64,000 nucleotides of DNA from Thiobacter sp. AK1 (GTDB lineage: Bacteria > Pseudomonadota > Gammaproteobacteria > Burkholderiales > Thiobacteraceae), in NCBI RefSeq assembly GCF_039822265.1, contig NZ_JBAJEX010000011.1, positions 1 to 64,000 of the forward strand, given 5' to 3'. Below, piece after piece: positions 19,040 to 27,164 of the stretch. Position numbers and translations under genes: made by a program. Position 1 is the stretch's first letter. The number at the start of each line of letters is the position of its first letter. Below the pieces are notes generated by a model. The model did not search any database. It worked only from the letters and a program-made list of their open reading frames with translations, and was not told where the DNA came from.

Positions 19040-19351
19040 TCAGGACGCGCCGCCGTCCTTGTCCTTTTTGCCGGCCTTCGCGGCCTTGCGCAGGCTTTTG
19101 TAGAGGTCGGGGTGGGATTCCTTGAGATAGTCGAGAATCTCCACGTCTTCCTTCTTGATGCGGCTGATGTCGATCTGCTCCACGTGCACCAGCCGCAATA
19201 GTTCCCGCACCGGCTTGGGCATCTTGCGCCCGCTCTCGTAGCGTGAGCCGCCGCTTTGGGTCACCCCGATCTTGGTCCAGAACTCCTGCTGATTGAGCCC
19301 CAGCTTGCGCCGGATCTCCCGGGGATTGAGCACCTTGTCCAACATTTTCAT
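19040..19351 (-). CDS. XRE/Cro-type HTH protein
   Basis: 103 residues. Residues about 10-60 form a lambda-repressor-like HTH (IRRKLGLNQQEFWTKIGVTQ, then SRYESGRKMP). The C-terminus is Lys-rich (KSLRKAAKAGKKDKD). It is convergent with the radical SAM gene, the stops lying 3 bp apart. The middle region VDISRIKKEDVEILDYL-like segment is unassigned. It is a DNA-binding regulator of unknown target. Confidence 0.82.
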   Translation of the reverse strand: MKMLDKVLNPREIRRKLGLNQQEFWTKIGVTQSGGSRYESGRKMPKPVRELLRLVHVEQIDISRIKKEDVEILDYLKESHPDLYKSLRKAAKAGKKDKDGGAS

Positions 19352-19392
19352 CTCGTGCGCCTTTATGGTCGAAGTCGGTTGATTATGTTTTT

Positions 19393-19449
19393 TAGCAATC
19401 TAGCAAGAGAAATGCCAAGTTTCGCTCCAAAACCGGCATTCTAGCAAGA
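19393..19449. promoter_or_regulatory. Repeat cluster upstream of the XRE-type gene
   Basis: TAGCAA occurs three times (19393, 19401, 19442), the last two as CTAGCAAGA. Between the outer copies is an inverted pair AATGCC (19411-19416) / GGCATT (19435-19440). It lies 42-98 bp upstream of the XRE gene, as expected of an autoregulatory operator. Confidence 0.4.
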
Positions 19450-19631
19450 CGCTGCAGCCGCGCCAACGCGTGCAGCCGCAATGCCGGGTGTTCCACGATG
19501 GCGGCCCCGCCGCCGGCATCTTTAGGGATTCGTCATCCCTTCGACGCCGACAGTCATTCGTTCGACATAATGGCCGCCAATTTGTTTCCCGTACCTTTTC
19601 CGGTAAACTTTTGACTTTTTTGGAACTGCCC

Positions 19632-20855
19632 ATGGCACTCATCGTACAAAAATACGGCGGCACCTCGGTCGGCAGCGTCGAGCGCATCAAGAACGTGGCC
19701 CAGCGCATCGCCCGCTTCCGGGCCCAGGGCCATCAGGTGGTGGCGGTGGTCTCCGCCATGAGCGGCGAAACGAACCGCCTCATCGCCCTGGCCAAAGAAA
19801 TCCAGCCCCAGCCGGATCCCCGCGAGCTCGACGTGCTGGTCTCCACGGGTGAGCAGGTCACCATTGCCCTCTTGTCCATGGCCCTCATGGAAATGGGCCT
19901 CAAAGCCAGAAGCTACACCGGCGCGCAGGTGCGCATCCTCACTGACAACGCCTTCACCAAGGCACGTATCCTCAGCATCGACGAAGACAAGATTCGGGCC
20001 GATCTAGACAGTGGCTACGTGGTGGTGGTCGCGGGCTTCCAGGGGGTGGATGAGCACGGCAACATAACCACCCTCGGGCGCGGTGGCTCCGATACCACCG
20101 GTGTAGCCCTGGCGGCGGCGCTCAAGGCCGATGAATGCCAGATCTACACGGACGTGGACGGGGTCTATACCACCGACCCGCGCATCGTGCCGGAGGCGCG
20201 CAAGCTCACCACCATCACCTTCGAGGAAATGCTGGAGCTTGCCAGCCTGGGTTCCAAGGTGCTGCAGATCCGCTCGGTGGAGTTTGCCGGCAAGTACAAA
20301 GTCAAATTGCGCGTGCTTTCCAGCTTCGAAGAAGAAGGCGAAGGCACGCTCATCACCTTCGAGGAAGACACCATGGAAAAACCCATCATCTCCGGTATTG
20401 CCTTCAATCGTGACGAAGCCAAGCTGACCGTGCTGGGCGTACCGGACCGCCCGGGCATCGCCGCCCACATCCTGGGGCCCATTGCCGATGCCAACATCGA
20501 CGTGGACATGATCGTGCAGAATGTGGGCCACGACGGCACCACCGACTTTTCTTTCACCGTGCACCGCAACGAGTTCACGAAGGCGTTGGATGTGCTGCAG
20601 ACGGTAAAGGCGGAAATCGGCGCCCGGGAAATCATCGGCGATAATCGGATTGCCAAGGTTTCTCTGGTGGGTGTGGGCATGCGCAACCACGCGGGCATCG
20701 CCGGCAAGATGTTCAAGACACTGGCCGACGAAAACATCAACATCCAGATGATCTCCACCTCGGAAATCAAGATTTCCGTGGTGGTGGAAGACAAGTACAT
20801 GGAGCTCGCGGTGCGGGCGCTGCACCAAGCCTTCGAGCTCGACAAGGCAAACTGA
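19632..20855 (+). CDS. lysC: Aspartate kinase
   Basis: 407 residues from the ATG at 19632. N-terminal kinase signature KYGGTSVGS, then [16 protein letters not shown]. Two C-terminal ACT domains follow ([20 protein letters not shown] and [19 protein letters not shown]). It phosphorylates aspartate, the first step to lysine, threonine and methionine. The ACT domains bind feedback inhibitors. It is a single-gene transcript ended by a hairpin before the tRNA. Confidence 0.97.
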   Translation: MALIVQKYGGTSVGSVERIKNVAQRIARFRAQGHQVVAVVSAMSGETNRLIALAKEIQPQPDPRELDVLVSTGEQVTIALLSMALMEMGLKARSYTGAQVRILTDNAFTKARILSIDEDKIRADLDSGYVVVVAGFQGVDEHGNITTLGRGGSDTTGVALAAALKADECQIYTDVDGVYTTDPRIVPEARKLTTITFEEMLELASLGSKVLQIRSVEFAGKYKVKLRVLSSFEEEGEGTLITFEEDTMEKPIISGIAFNRDEAKLTVLGVPDRPGIAAHILGPIADANIDVDMIVQNVGHDGTTDFSFTVHRNEFTKALDVLQTVKAEIGAREIIGDNRIAKVSLVGVGMRNHAGIAGKMFKTLADENINIQMISTSEIKISVVVEDKYMELAVRALHQAFELDKAN

Positions 20856-20870
20856 TGGTTTGACCGCCAC

Positions 20871-20903
20871 AGGATACCTCGGGTATCCTAGCCCCTTTTT
20901 TTT
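20871..20903 (+). terminator. Intrinsic terminator after lysC
   Basis: AGGATACC (20871-20878) pairs with GGTATCCT (20882-20889) across a 3-nt loop. A run of eight T follows at 20896-20903 after a 6-nt gap, directly abutting the tRNA gene. Confidence 0.65.
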
Positions 20904-20997
20904 GGAGACGTGGCCGAGAGGTCGAAGGCGCTCCCCTGCTAAGGGAGTATACGGGCCAAAACCTGTATCGAGGGTTCGAATCCCTCCGTCTCCGCCA
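20904..20997 (+). tRNA. tRNA-Ser (GCU anticodon)
   Basis: Acceptor GGAGACG pairs with CGTCTCC. The anticodon loop CTGCTAA is flanked by CTCCC/GGGAG (anticodon GCT). There is a long variable arm typical of tRNA-Ser, a T arm with GGTTCGAATCC, and an encoded CCA (20995-20997). The 3' end is the integration site of the element that follows, and the gene stays intact. Confidence 0.95.
20984..20997 (+). other. attL (tRNA 3' end core)
   Basis: CTCCGTCTCCGCCA, the last 14 bases of tRNA-Ser, is repeated exactly at 29285-29298. Confidence 0.88.
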
Positions 20998-21052
20998 ATT
21001 GCAGACAGTAACTCATTGATAAAACGTCGGTTTTTCTCAAAGCTCGTTTCTT

Positions 21053-21077
21053 TGTGTTACCGCTAGTGTTACCCGAT
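21053..21077 (+). repeat. Left arm-type repeat of the element
   Basis: A 25-bp sequence with two GTGTTACC cores matches 29143-29167 at 23 of 25 bases in the same orientation. It lies 55 bp inside attL. It is probably an integrase arm-binding site. Confidence 0.65.
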
Positions 21078-21150
21078 GCACGCGGTAGGGTAGCACGTTG
21101 ACGCTCGGCCACGGGCGGCGCATTTCCTCGCCGCGCCATCATCGGGAACA

Positions 21151-21188
21151 AAAACCGCCGCGCAGAAAGGCCCACAAGCGGTTTTTTT
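21151..21188. terminator. Bidirectional terminator candidate
   Basis: AAAACCGC (21151-21158) and GCGGTTTT (21178-21185) with a 19-nt loop. A T-run follows on the plus strand and GGTTTTTGTT on the minus strand. It lies about 70-110 bp after the stop of the Mor-type gene, closing the element's transcript. Confidence 0.5.
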
Positions 21189-21258
21189 CGGGGCGGGATA
21201 GGCCAAGGTATGACCAGGCTTGAAAAATCGCTCCTAGGGCCTCCTAGGGCCGGATGGG

Positions 21259-21594
21259 TCAATCCGGACGGTTGAGGATTTCATACACCCAGCGCTCCGT
21301 AAGCCGGTAGCGCCGGGCGATAGATTGGACAGATTCGCCGCCATCATAGGCAGCGCGGATGGCGGCGTTTCTGGCCGCGCGGTCGCGTTTCTCGTCCTTG
21401 GGGATGTAGATCATCGTTCCTCCGGCGTAGGCGCACAGGGCTTCTTGGGCCGGTGCGGGCAGGTCGCACAGCGGGCCGGAAAATGGCAGGCGCTTGGCGA
21501 TGCGCAACACCATGCCGCCATAAGTCTGCATGAGGGTTTCCAGCGCATCGCGTCCAATCAGCCGTTCCAGATAGCGCGTGTCATTCAGCGCCAT
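21259..21594 (-). CDS. Mor-family transcription activator
   Basis: 111 residues from the ATG at 21594. The Mor/C pattern of Mu-like phages is visible: YAGGTMIYIPKDEKRDRAAR, then AAIRAAYDGGESVQSIARRY and a terminal HTH (LTERWVYEIL). Mor is a dimeric activator of middle or late phage promoters. Here it lies at the distal end of the element's operon, next to attL, with no late genes beyond it. The start overlaps the upstream gene by 14 bases. Confidence 0.82.
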   Translation of the reverse strand: MALNDTRYLERLIGRDALETLMQTYGGMVLRIAKRLPFSGPLCDLPAPAQEALCAYAGGTMIYIPKDEKRDRAARNAAIRAAYDGGESVQSIARRYRLTERWVYEILNRPD

Positions 21595-21979
21595 ATGCCT
21601 TGTTCTCCTTGCCATAAAGCGTTTCACGGATGGCAGCAAGCGTTTCTGCCGGAATGGTCTTGATGGGCTTGTCGCCGGTGCAGTCGGGGATTCGCTCGAA
21701 CAGTTCTAGCAGCGCCAGCGCTTCCCTTGGGGCCACTTCGCCGCCAGCCACCTTGCCTAGCAGGTCGGCCTTCCACTCGGCGGGCGTTTCGCCGTTGAGA
21801 ACCACGGCGTCACGCACCGGCGTCAAGGCAGGCAAGGCGCGGTCTAGAAGCAGCTTTGCGGCTTGCACGTCACCGGCAATGGCCAGTTGGTAAAGCTTCT
21901 GCAACACCGGCGGCAAAACGCGGCGTATGGCGTTGCGCAGGCGCAGGCCTTCGCGGTCTTTGGCAGGCAGTCTAGGCAT
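21581..21979 (-). CDS. Hypothetical phage-type protein
   Basis: 132 residues starting MPRLPAKDREG. It is mostly helical and charged, with VLQKLYQLAIAGDVQAAKLL (a TPR- or terminase-small-subunit-like helix pair) and EALALLELFERIPDC. I do not recognise it. It overlaps the RuvC-like stop by 8 bases and the Mor-type start by 14 bases, so it is translationally coupled in the element operon. Confidence 0.7.
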   Translation of the reverse strand: MPRLPAKDREGLRLRNAIRRVLPPVLQKLYQLAIAGDVQAAKLLLDRALPALTPVRDAVVLNGETPAEWKADLLGKVAGGEVAPREALALLELFERIPDCTGDKPIKTIPAETLAAIRETLYGKENKAYGAE

Positions 21980-22442
21980 GTCTCGCTCCCCATAGGCCAA
22001 TGAGCACCGCATCGGCGCGGTCATGCCGCGTGAGAAACTCGCGGGCTTCAGGGCATAACCGGCAGGCGGCGGCAAGGCTTGCGTTCTTCGGCGCGTTGGC
22101 CGGGATGCCAGCCCATCGCCGCCATGTGATGGGGGCCACGCGAAATAGCGGCAGGCCGGAAGCCGTGATGATGGCTTCCAGCGCGCCGACATTACGGCCA
22201 AAGCTGAAGGCGGCCACCTTGCCGTCGGTAGGTCGGGCGGCCACGGCTTCAATGACGGCGCGGCGCACCCGATGCCGTCTTGCCAGCGCCGACAATGCCA
22301 CGGCATCGATTAGCCTACGGTGCGGGCCTTCGTCGAGTATGGGGATGTCGGCTACGTCGATTACCTCGCCATCCGGCGTCAGCCACGCCAGCGCACCGTT
22401 CAGGCCGGGGTCGATGCCGAGAAGGGTTCCATCATCACGCAT
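21972..22442 (-). CDS. RuvC-like Holliday junction resolvase
   Basis: 156 residues. The RNase H-like fold is marked by GIDPGLNGALAWL at the start, VIEAVAARP in the middle and RHDRADAVLIGLWG at the end. These supply the acidic residues (Asp11, Glu near 64, Asp near 143 and 146) used by RuvC. It would resolve replication or recombination junctions of the element DNA. It overlaps the exonuclease stop by 8 bases. Confidence 0.82.
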   Translation of the reverse strand: MRDDGTLLGIDPGLNGALAWLTPDGEVIDVADIPILDEGPHRRLIDAVALSALARRHRVRRAVIEAVAARPTDGKVAAFSFGRNVGALEAIITASGLPLFRVAPITWRRWAGIPANAPKNASLAAACRLCPEAREFLTRHDRADAVLIGLWGARHA

Positions 22443-23142
22443 CGATAACCTCGCAGTCTGCGCCGATGCGCATGATCAGCCACGCGCGGCGCGTTGTTTC
22501 CACGTCTCCCTTGTTGTATTCGGCGATGGCGGCATAGCTCCCGGCCTTCCACAGGTCGAACACGTCGCGGCCATCGCCGGTTTCCTTCGGATCGGCTAGA
22601 CCAAGGCAGCGCGCCAGTTTTGACAGGCTCACGCGGCCACCGTAACCGGCGAACATCAGCATGGTGTCGCCGTAATCCTTGCCTTGCCGGTCTTCCGGCT
22701 TGGGCAGCCAGTGCGGGGGGATGATCCGATTAGCCCAGCACCGGGCGCGCAGGAATGGCAGATCGAAGGCGGCGTTGTGGCAAACCACGAAGGGGCGGCG
22801 GGATTCGTGCCAATGCGGAAAGTCGCGCATGGCGTCGTCAATGCTACGCAGGGCGCGGCGCAGGAAGGCGCTTTCCGTCTCATCCAATCCGCGCACAAAG
22901 GAATCGGCCTCGCCATCCTCGCCGATGGCAAACCCAATGGCGCATAGCTCGCCGATGGCCGGGTCAAGGGCTTGCTTGCGCCATTGCTCTTCGATGGCGG
23001 CCTCGCCGTGCTCAGCCCACCAAGCTTCGATGCTCTCGGCCTTCTTGAGCGTGCCGGGGGCCTTGGTCTCGGCGCGGGCTTGCGCTTTGGCGGCTTCGCT
23101 CTGGCCGGGGATAGTTTCAACGTCGATGGTTAGCAGGTTCAT
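22435..23142 (-). CDS. PolB-type 3'-5' exonuclease of the element
   Basis: 235 residues. Exo motifs are IDVETIP at residues 5-11, CHNAAFDLPFLRAR near 127-140 and YNKGDVETTRRAW near 213-225. It looks like the same family as the host exonuclease at 32,754-33,527. It likely proofreads or processes DNA ends during element replication. It is 12 bp downstream of the NGO0469-like gene. Confidence 0.82.
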   Translation of the reverse strand: MNLLTIDVETIPGQSEAAKAQARAETKAPGTLKKAESIEAWWAEHGEAAIEEQWRKQALDPAIGELCAIGFAIGEDGEADSFVRGLDETESAFLRRALRSIDDAMRDFPHWHESRRPFVVCHNAAFDLPFLRARCWANRIIPPHWLPKPEDRQGKDYGDTMLMFAGYGGRVSLSKLARCLGLADPKETGDGRDVFDLWKAGSYAAIAEYNKGDVETTRRAWLIMRIGADCEVIDA

Positions 23143-23154
23143 GGCATGGTCTCC

Positions 23155-23748
23155 TCAAAACGCGATGTCGTCGGCAAGATCGGCGAAAGAACCGGCGGCA
23201 GGCGGCGCTTGCCGCTCCTTCCATTCCGGCGATGCTTCGATGGCTTCTTGCTGGCGCTTGGTCAGCCGGTCGAAAGCGGGCCACGTCGCCGGATCGGACA
23301 GGTCGAAGATGAGCGGGTATTTGACTTCCGGCGGCGGGGTCATGCCGCGCGGCAAGGGGGATGCGCCACGAATCTCGGCGTAGGTGTTACCGCCACGCTC
23401 GGCGTGCACGATGTTGAGCAACACCGGTGCGTTAATCAGCTTGCGGATATCGAAGCCCTTGAGTTCCTCGAGCGTGAAGGGGCGGCCGCGCCAGCTTTCC
23501 AAGAATTGGCGCAGGGCGGCCTTTTCATGCAGGCTTGCCGTGAAGCGGCGGCTCACCGTGAAGGGTTCGCCGTCGGATCGGCACTCATCCAGTTGCCACG
23601 CGATGGCGATTTTGTGCTGCTGCTTGGCCTCGCCTTGGTATTCCACGGTCTGCGTGCCAAGGTCGATCACATGGCAGCAGCGGGCAGGCAGGCTTCCAGC
23701 AGGGGGCAGTTCATAGGCTTGCGATTCAGCAGACAGGTTCAGGCTCAT
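23155..23748 (-). CDS. NGO0469-family phage replication-associated protein
   Basis: 197 residues. The start SLNLSAESQAYELPPAG, the segment IDLGTQTVEYQGEAKQQHKI and the later FTASLHEKAALRQFLESWRG match, from memory, a phage family named after NGO0469. An OB-like single-strand DNA-binding role is plausible but unproven. The start overlaps the stop of the next gene upstream by 4 bases. Confidence 0.7.
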   Translation of the reverse strand: MSLNLSAESQAYELPPAGSLPARCCHVIDLGTQTVEYQGEAKQQHKIAIAWQLDECRSDGEPFTVSRRFTASLHEKAALRQFLESWRGRPFTLEELKGFDIRKLINAPVLLNIVHAERGGNTYAEIRGASPLPRGMTPPPEVKYPLIFDLSDPATWPAFDRLTKRQQEAIEASPEWKERQAPPAAGSFADLADDIAF

Positions 23749-23939
23749 TGCTTGTCTCCTTCAAGTTCACCAAGTTCATCAAGCTGGGTAGCGCACAGGA
23801 TGATCACCTGCACCATGCGCAGCACCAGCCGGGCGCGGTCTTCCAGCAGTAGCGGGGCTTCAGTCAGCACCGACAGGGCGGCCTTCTCAAGCTCGCGCTT
23901 GGCATCGGCGATGGCTTGCTCAATGGGGGATCGGGTCAT
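23745..23939 (-). CDS. Small hypothetical protein of the element
   Basis: 64 residues from the ATG at 23939 (MTRSPIEQAIADAKRELEKA). It is one long amphipathic helix with Leu- and Glu-rich repeats and no known motif. The position, 2 bp after the upstream stop and overlapping the next gene, supports it being translated. Confidence 0.6.
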   Translation of the reverse strand: MTRSPIEQAIADAKRELEKAALSVLTEAPLLLEDRARLVLRMVQVIILCATQLDELGELEGDKQ

Positions 23940-23941
23940 GG

Positions 23942-24178
23942 TCAGTCTCCTACGGGTTGGGTGTCTTCGGGGTCGCAGTCTTCGGCGTCGGCCACTTCCT
24001 CGCGCGTCAGGGGCGGATCGCAGGTCAGCAAGGCTCCGTCGGGCAGCCGCCATGTGCTACGCGGCGTGTCGTCGTCGTCTGCGCCGGTTGCCGAGTAATG
24101 GGTAATCAGCGCGGACAGGTAGTCGTGCAGGTCGTGAATTTCTGTTGCAATCGCGTTAAAGGCTTCGTTTGTGGACAT
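23942..24178 (-). CDS. Small acidic hypothetical protein
   Basis: 78 residues with a run of Asp (GADDDDTPR) and a very acidic end (DAEDCDPEDTQ). No family recognised. It overlaps the TubC-like gene by 23 bases. The acidity recalls DNA-mimic or anti-defence proteins, but nothing specific supports that. Confidence 0.6.
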   Translation of the reverse strand: MSTNEAFNAIATEIHDLHDYLSALITHYSATGADDDDTPRSTWRLPDGALLTCDPPLTREEVADAEDCDPEDTQPVGD

Positions 24179-24599
24179 AAAAGGCTCCTTGTAGAACGGG
24201 TTTGCGGTCAGGGGTCAAACACCACGCGGGCAGGCCGTAGGGCGGCCTATCCACGGGGTCGGGGGAATCCGGCAGCGCCGGATCATTCAGGGCCAGCCGC
24301 AGGGCAGCCCACGGCAGGCCAAGATTGCGGGCCAGCAGGCCGGTGGATGCGCGGGCGGCGGCTTCGGCTTCCTCGCGGGGAATGCCGCCGTCGAATTCGA
24401 GGATGGCGGCGCGTTCCTCGAAGTGTTCCTTGAGTGTCTCCGCCCACAGGCAGGCAAGCAGGCCGGGCTTGTGCTCTCGGATCGCCTCGCGTTGCGCAGG
24501 CGTAAGCTTTGGCGCCGGGCTAACAATCAGCCGGTCACCGTCCGGATGAAGGGCGAACCCGGCGGCGCGCAGGTCGGCGAGCAAGGCGGCGGCGCTCAT
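24156..24599 (-). CDS. TubC N-terminal docking-like protein
   Basis: 147 residues. Residues 1-50 (LLADLRAAGFALHPDGDRLI, then LTPAQREAIREHKPGLLA) match the docking domain first described in the NRPS protein TubC and also found alone in phage and plasmid replication modules. The rest is unassigned. The stop of the primase-helicase lies on its first base, so the two are coupled; a partner or adaptor role for the primase is inferred. Confidence 0.75.
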   Translation of the reverse strand: MSAAALLADLRAAGFALHPDGDRLIVSPAPKLTPAQREAIREHKPGLLACLWAETLKEHFEERAAILEFDGGIPREEAEAAARASTGLLARNLGLPWAALRLALNDPALPDSPDPVDRPPYGLPAWCLTPDRKPVLQGAFYVHKRSL

Positions 24600-26776
24600 C
24601 AGAAAGACTCCCGGTCGGGATCGGCGGGGGCGGGTTTGTTACACAAGATGCCAACCTGCCCACAAGATGCCAACTTGGCAGGTTGGCACCTTGTGGCATC
24701 TTTGGCATCTTGTGGGAGATACCATCGCCAAACAGCACCCTTGCCACCGAATGCTCCGCCTTCTTTGCGCTTTTCCACACCCAGCGCATCGGCGGCTCTA
24801 TGAATAGTTCGCCATGCGAACCCGGCTCCGTCGGCGTCGGCCTTCACTTCCTTCGCCGCCATCGGGCCATCGGTGAGCAGGTCGGTGAGGAACCGCTTGG
24901 CTTCCTCAAGCTCGCCGCCTTCGCCGTCGGCCGGATCGTTCCACTTCTCGGCTTGGGCGATGATGGCGCGGGCCTCGCCTTCCACGGCGTGCAACCATTC
25001 CACGCGCGAAGCCGGAATGCCGGGCGCGGCTTCCGTCAGGGCGATGTCGTAACCGAATCCTCCGAAGTCGGGGCCGATGTTCGATTTCACCCGGGCGAGC
25101 AGGCGCGGCGGCAGATCGTTTTCCTCGGCATTGCGGTTGGTCGTTGCGAACAGCACCAGCCGGGCCAGCGCAGCAAAGGCAAGGCTTCCGGTCACCCGCT
25201 CCCACGGCTCGCGGCCAGACGTGCCCTTGCTCGTGTGTGTGATGCCCAGCACGGCGCAATCCAGCTTTTCGGCCAGTTCCACCACGGGGGCCAATCCACG
25301 CCTTACCTCGGCGTTCTTGTGACTATCGCCAGTGACAGCCGAGACGATGGGGTCGAGGATCAGCAGCGCAGGGCGAATGCGCGTCAGCGCGCGGGCAAGG
25401 CGCGGCATATCGGTTGCCGGATCGAAGGGGCGCGGGCCTTCGGCATCATTCGTCGATTCCACGAAGTGACACCGGCGCAGATCGGCACCGGCAGCGGCCA
25501 GCCGGGGCTTGAGCGTGCGCTTGGGATCGTCTTCACCCGACCAGATCACCACGTCGGCGGCGTCAGCGCGCGCGCCGTCGGGCCAGCGGCCACCACTCGA
25601 TACCGTCGCGGCAAACGCCATCGCCAGCGTGCTTTTGCCGCATCCCGGCGCACCGGCCAGTAGCGCCAGCATCCCGCGCGGCAGCCATCCATCCCACAAC
25701 CAGCGCACCGGCTCCATAGGAAGATCAAAGGCGCGGGTGATGGCGATGTCGTCTTCAATGCTCTCGAATACCTCGCGCACCGCCTCCAGCCCTTGCTTGA
25801 CGTGCAAGTCGTTGAAGTCGGCACCCTTGTCCATCTCGGCGGGCGGGGCCACCAGCGGGCAGCTAAGGGCGCGGGCGGCCTCGATCGCTTGCGGATGCGG
25901 CTTGCCACCTTCGGCAAGGTCGGCGGCAATGACAAGCTCGATGCCGGGCCGGGCAGCCTTGATCGATTCACCGGCGCGCTTCAGATTGCCCACGCTCAGC
26001 GCAGCGGCCACCGGCTCGCCCAACGCTTGGGCAATGGATAGGGCAGTTGCCACGCCTTCGGCCAGCACCACGCGGCCAGACGCTGGCAGCGGGCCGGTTG
26101 CCCAGAAACCAGCAGCCTTCACGCCACCGGCAAGGGCAGACTTGCGGCCATGCTCATCGATCATTTCCAGCGTCGCCGGAAAGGGCAGGCCGGGCACCTT
26201 CACCGGCGCAAGCAGGATGCGGCCTTGTAGCGCCTCGCCCTTGGCTTGCGGCGTGTAACCCAATCGGCGGGTGATTTGCGTCGCATCCAATTCGCGCAAA
26301 GACGGCACGGGCGCAACGCCTTTGCGCACAAGGTAGGGATGATCGGCAGCCGCGGGCTTGGCGTCCTTCTTCCAGATCATGGCGGCCAGCGCAGCGGCTT
26401 CTTTGGCGCGTTGTGCTCGCTCATCGTCGGCCTTGCGGATGGCATCCTCGATGCGGCGGCGTTGCTCGGCTTCTTCCTCCGGCGTCAGGCGGCGGCCAAG
26501 GTTGGCGTGCCACGTCTCAGAAACGCCGGATCGCCAGCAGCCGAATGCACCGGCGGGGATGTTGTCGGCGTGCAGCACATACCATCCAGCATCATCGCCA
26601 CGCTCGCCGTTGGTCGAGAACCGTTGCAATTTGCCATCGGCAATGATTGCTTCCGGCGGCTCGATTCCGGCCTCTTGCATGGCGGCGCGGAATTGGTCGA
26701 TAATGTTGGCGTTGGTGATGTTTTGTGCCGCTTCCCGTTGCCCGACGGGGGCGGCATTTCTGTTTGGGGCTAGCAT
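24599..26776 (-). CDS. Primase-helicase (Toprim plus AAA ATPase)
   Basis: 725 residues from the ATG at 26776 (GAGGCG upstream; a TTG at 26788 is possible). Residues 1-200 are a primase-type N-terminus, about 215-300 a Toprim domain (VVLAEGVATALSIAQAL, LVIAADLAEGG), and about 355-600 a RepA-like AAA ATPase with Walker A AGAPGCGKSTLAM near 374 and Walker B ALLILDPIVSAV. The C-terminal helix-turn-helix-like part ends in a tail encoded by a repeat cluster. It would prime and unwind DNA for element replication. The family has no requirement for host DnaB loading, known from P4-type systems. Confidence 0.88.
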   Translation of the reverse strand: MLAPNRNAAPVGQREAAQNITNANIIDQFRAAMQEAGIEPPEAIIADGKLQRFSTNGERGDDAGWYVLHADNIPAGAFGCWRSGVSETWHANLGRRLTPEEEAEQRRRIEDAIRKADDERAQRAKEAAALAAMIWKKDAKPAAADHPYLVRKGVAPVPSLRELDATQITRRLGYTPQAKGEALQGRILLAPVKVPGLPFPATLEMIDEHGRKSALAGGVKAAGFWATGPLPASGRVVLAEGVATALSIAQALGEPVAAALSVGNLKRAGESIKAARPGIELVIAADLAEGGKPHPQAIEAARALSCPLVAPPAEMDKGADFNDLHVKQGLEAVREVFESIEDDIAITRAFDLPMEPVRWLWDGWLPRGMLALLAGAPGCGKSTLAMAFAATVSSGGRWPDGARADAADVVIWSGEDDPKRTLKPRLAAAGADLRRCHFVESTNDAEGPRPFDPATDMPRLARALTRIRPALLILDPIVSAVTGDSHKNAEVRRGLAPVVELAEKLDCAVLGITHTSKGTSGREPWERVTGSLAFAALARLVLFATTNRNAEENDLPPRLLARVKSNIGPDFGGFGYDIALTEAAPGIPASRVEWLHAVEGEARAIIAQAEKWNDPADGEGGELEEAKRFLTDLLTDGPMAAKEVKADADGAGFAWRTIHRAADALGVEKRKEGGAFGGKGAVWRWYLPQDAKDATRCQPAKLASCGQVGILCNKPAPADPDRESF
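24642..24716. repeat. Four-copy 13-mer cluster (origin candidate)
   Basis: CACAAGATGCCAA occurs at 24642 and 24661. Inverted copies lie at 24684-24696 (one mismatch) and 24702-24714. Copy 1 pairs with copy 3 over 19 bp (18 matches). Copy 2 pairs with copy 4 over 15 perfect bases (24659-24673 with 24702-24716). The two hairpins exclude each other. Confidence 0.8.
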
Positions 26777-26784
26777 GGGCCGCC

Positions 26785-27039
26785 TCAAACAGACGCAGGC
26801 AGCTTGCCAGACAGGATTTTGGCCGCCAGCCCTTTAACGGCCTTGGCCTCGATCGCCAGCTCTCGGCCTTTGATCCACTCTTCAATATCCGATTCGCGCC
26901 ATGCAATCGCACCGCGCGGTCCCGGCGATAGCTTCACCGGCGAGGGGAAGGTTCCAAGCTTGGCGTGCTTGAAGATGAAGCTGCGGCGCACACCGCAGCG
27001 GGCCATGACTTCGGGAAGGCGAAGAAGTTTTTCAGGCAT
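26785..27039 (-). CDS. alpA: AlpA-family phage regulator
   Basis: 84 residues. The AlpA pattern is LLRLPEVMARCGVRRSFIFK, then FPSPVKLSPGPRGAIAWRES and DIEEWIKGRE. It is a MerR-like HTH that, in phage-like elements, activates integrase or excision genes. The stop lies 9 bp before the primase start. Upstream is a set of 21-bp repeats. Confidence 0.88.
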   Translation of the reverse strand: MPEKLLRLPEVMARCGVRRSFIFKHAKLGTFPSPVKLSPGPRGAIAWRESDIEEWIKGRELAIEAKAVKGLAAKILSGKLPASV

Positions 27040-27110
27040 CGCGTCATTCCTTTCATGGTTACGGAATGGCGCGATGATGTTGGATCAAAAAATGCCAATC
27101 AATTATGCGC

Positions 27111-27163
27111 TACCGCTAGCGCATAAGCCTGTAGCGCTAGCGCATAAGCCTGTAGCGCTAGCG
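27111..27163. repeat. 21-bp palindrome-bearing repeats upstream of alpA
   Basis: Two full units (27111-27131, 27132-27152) and a third half unit (27153-27163) share TAGCGCTAGCGCATAAGCCTG with one variant base in the first. Each holds the palindrome CGCTAGCG. Spacing of two helical turns fits cooperative protein binding. They sit 72 bp upstream of alpA and just beyond the next gene's stop. Confidence 0.75.
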
Positions 27164-27164
27164 T

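Noticed and set aside
21231..21250. Tandem copy of CTCCTAGGGC
   Set aside because: A 10-bp doublet alone near the element's left end; no sign that it does anything.
27111..27163. CRISPR-like repeat array
   Set aside because: Only 2.5 units, directly adjacent with no spacers, and no cas genes in the window.
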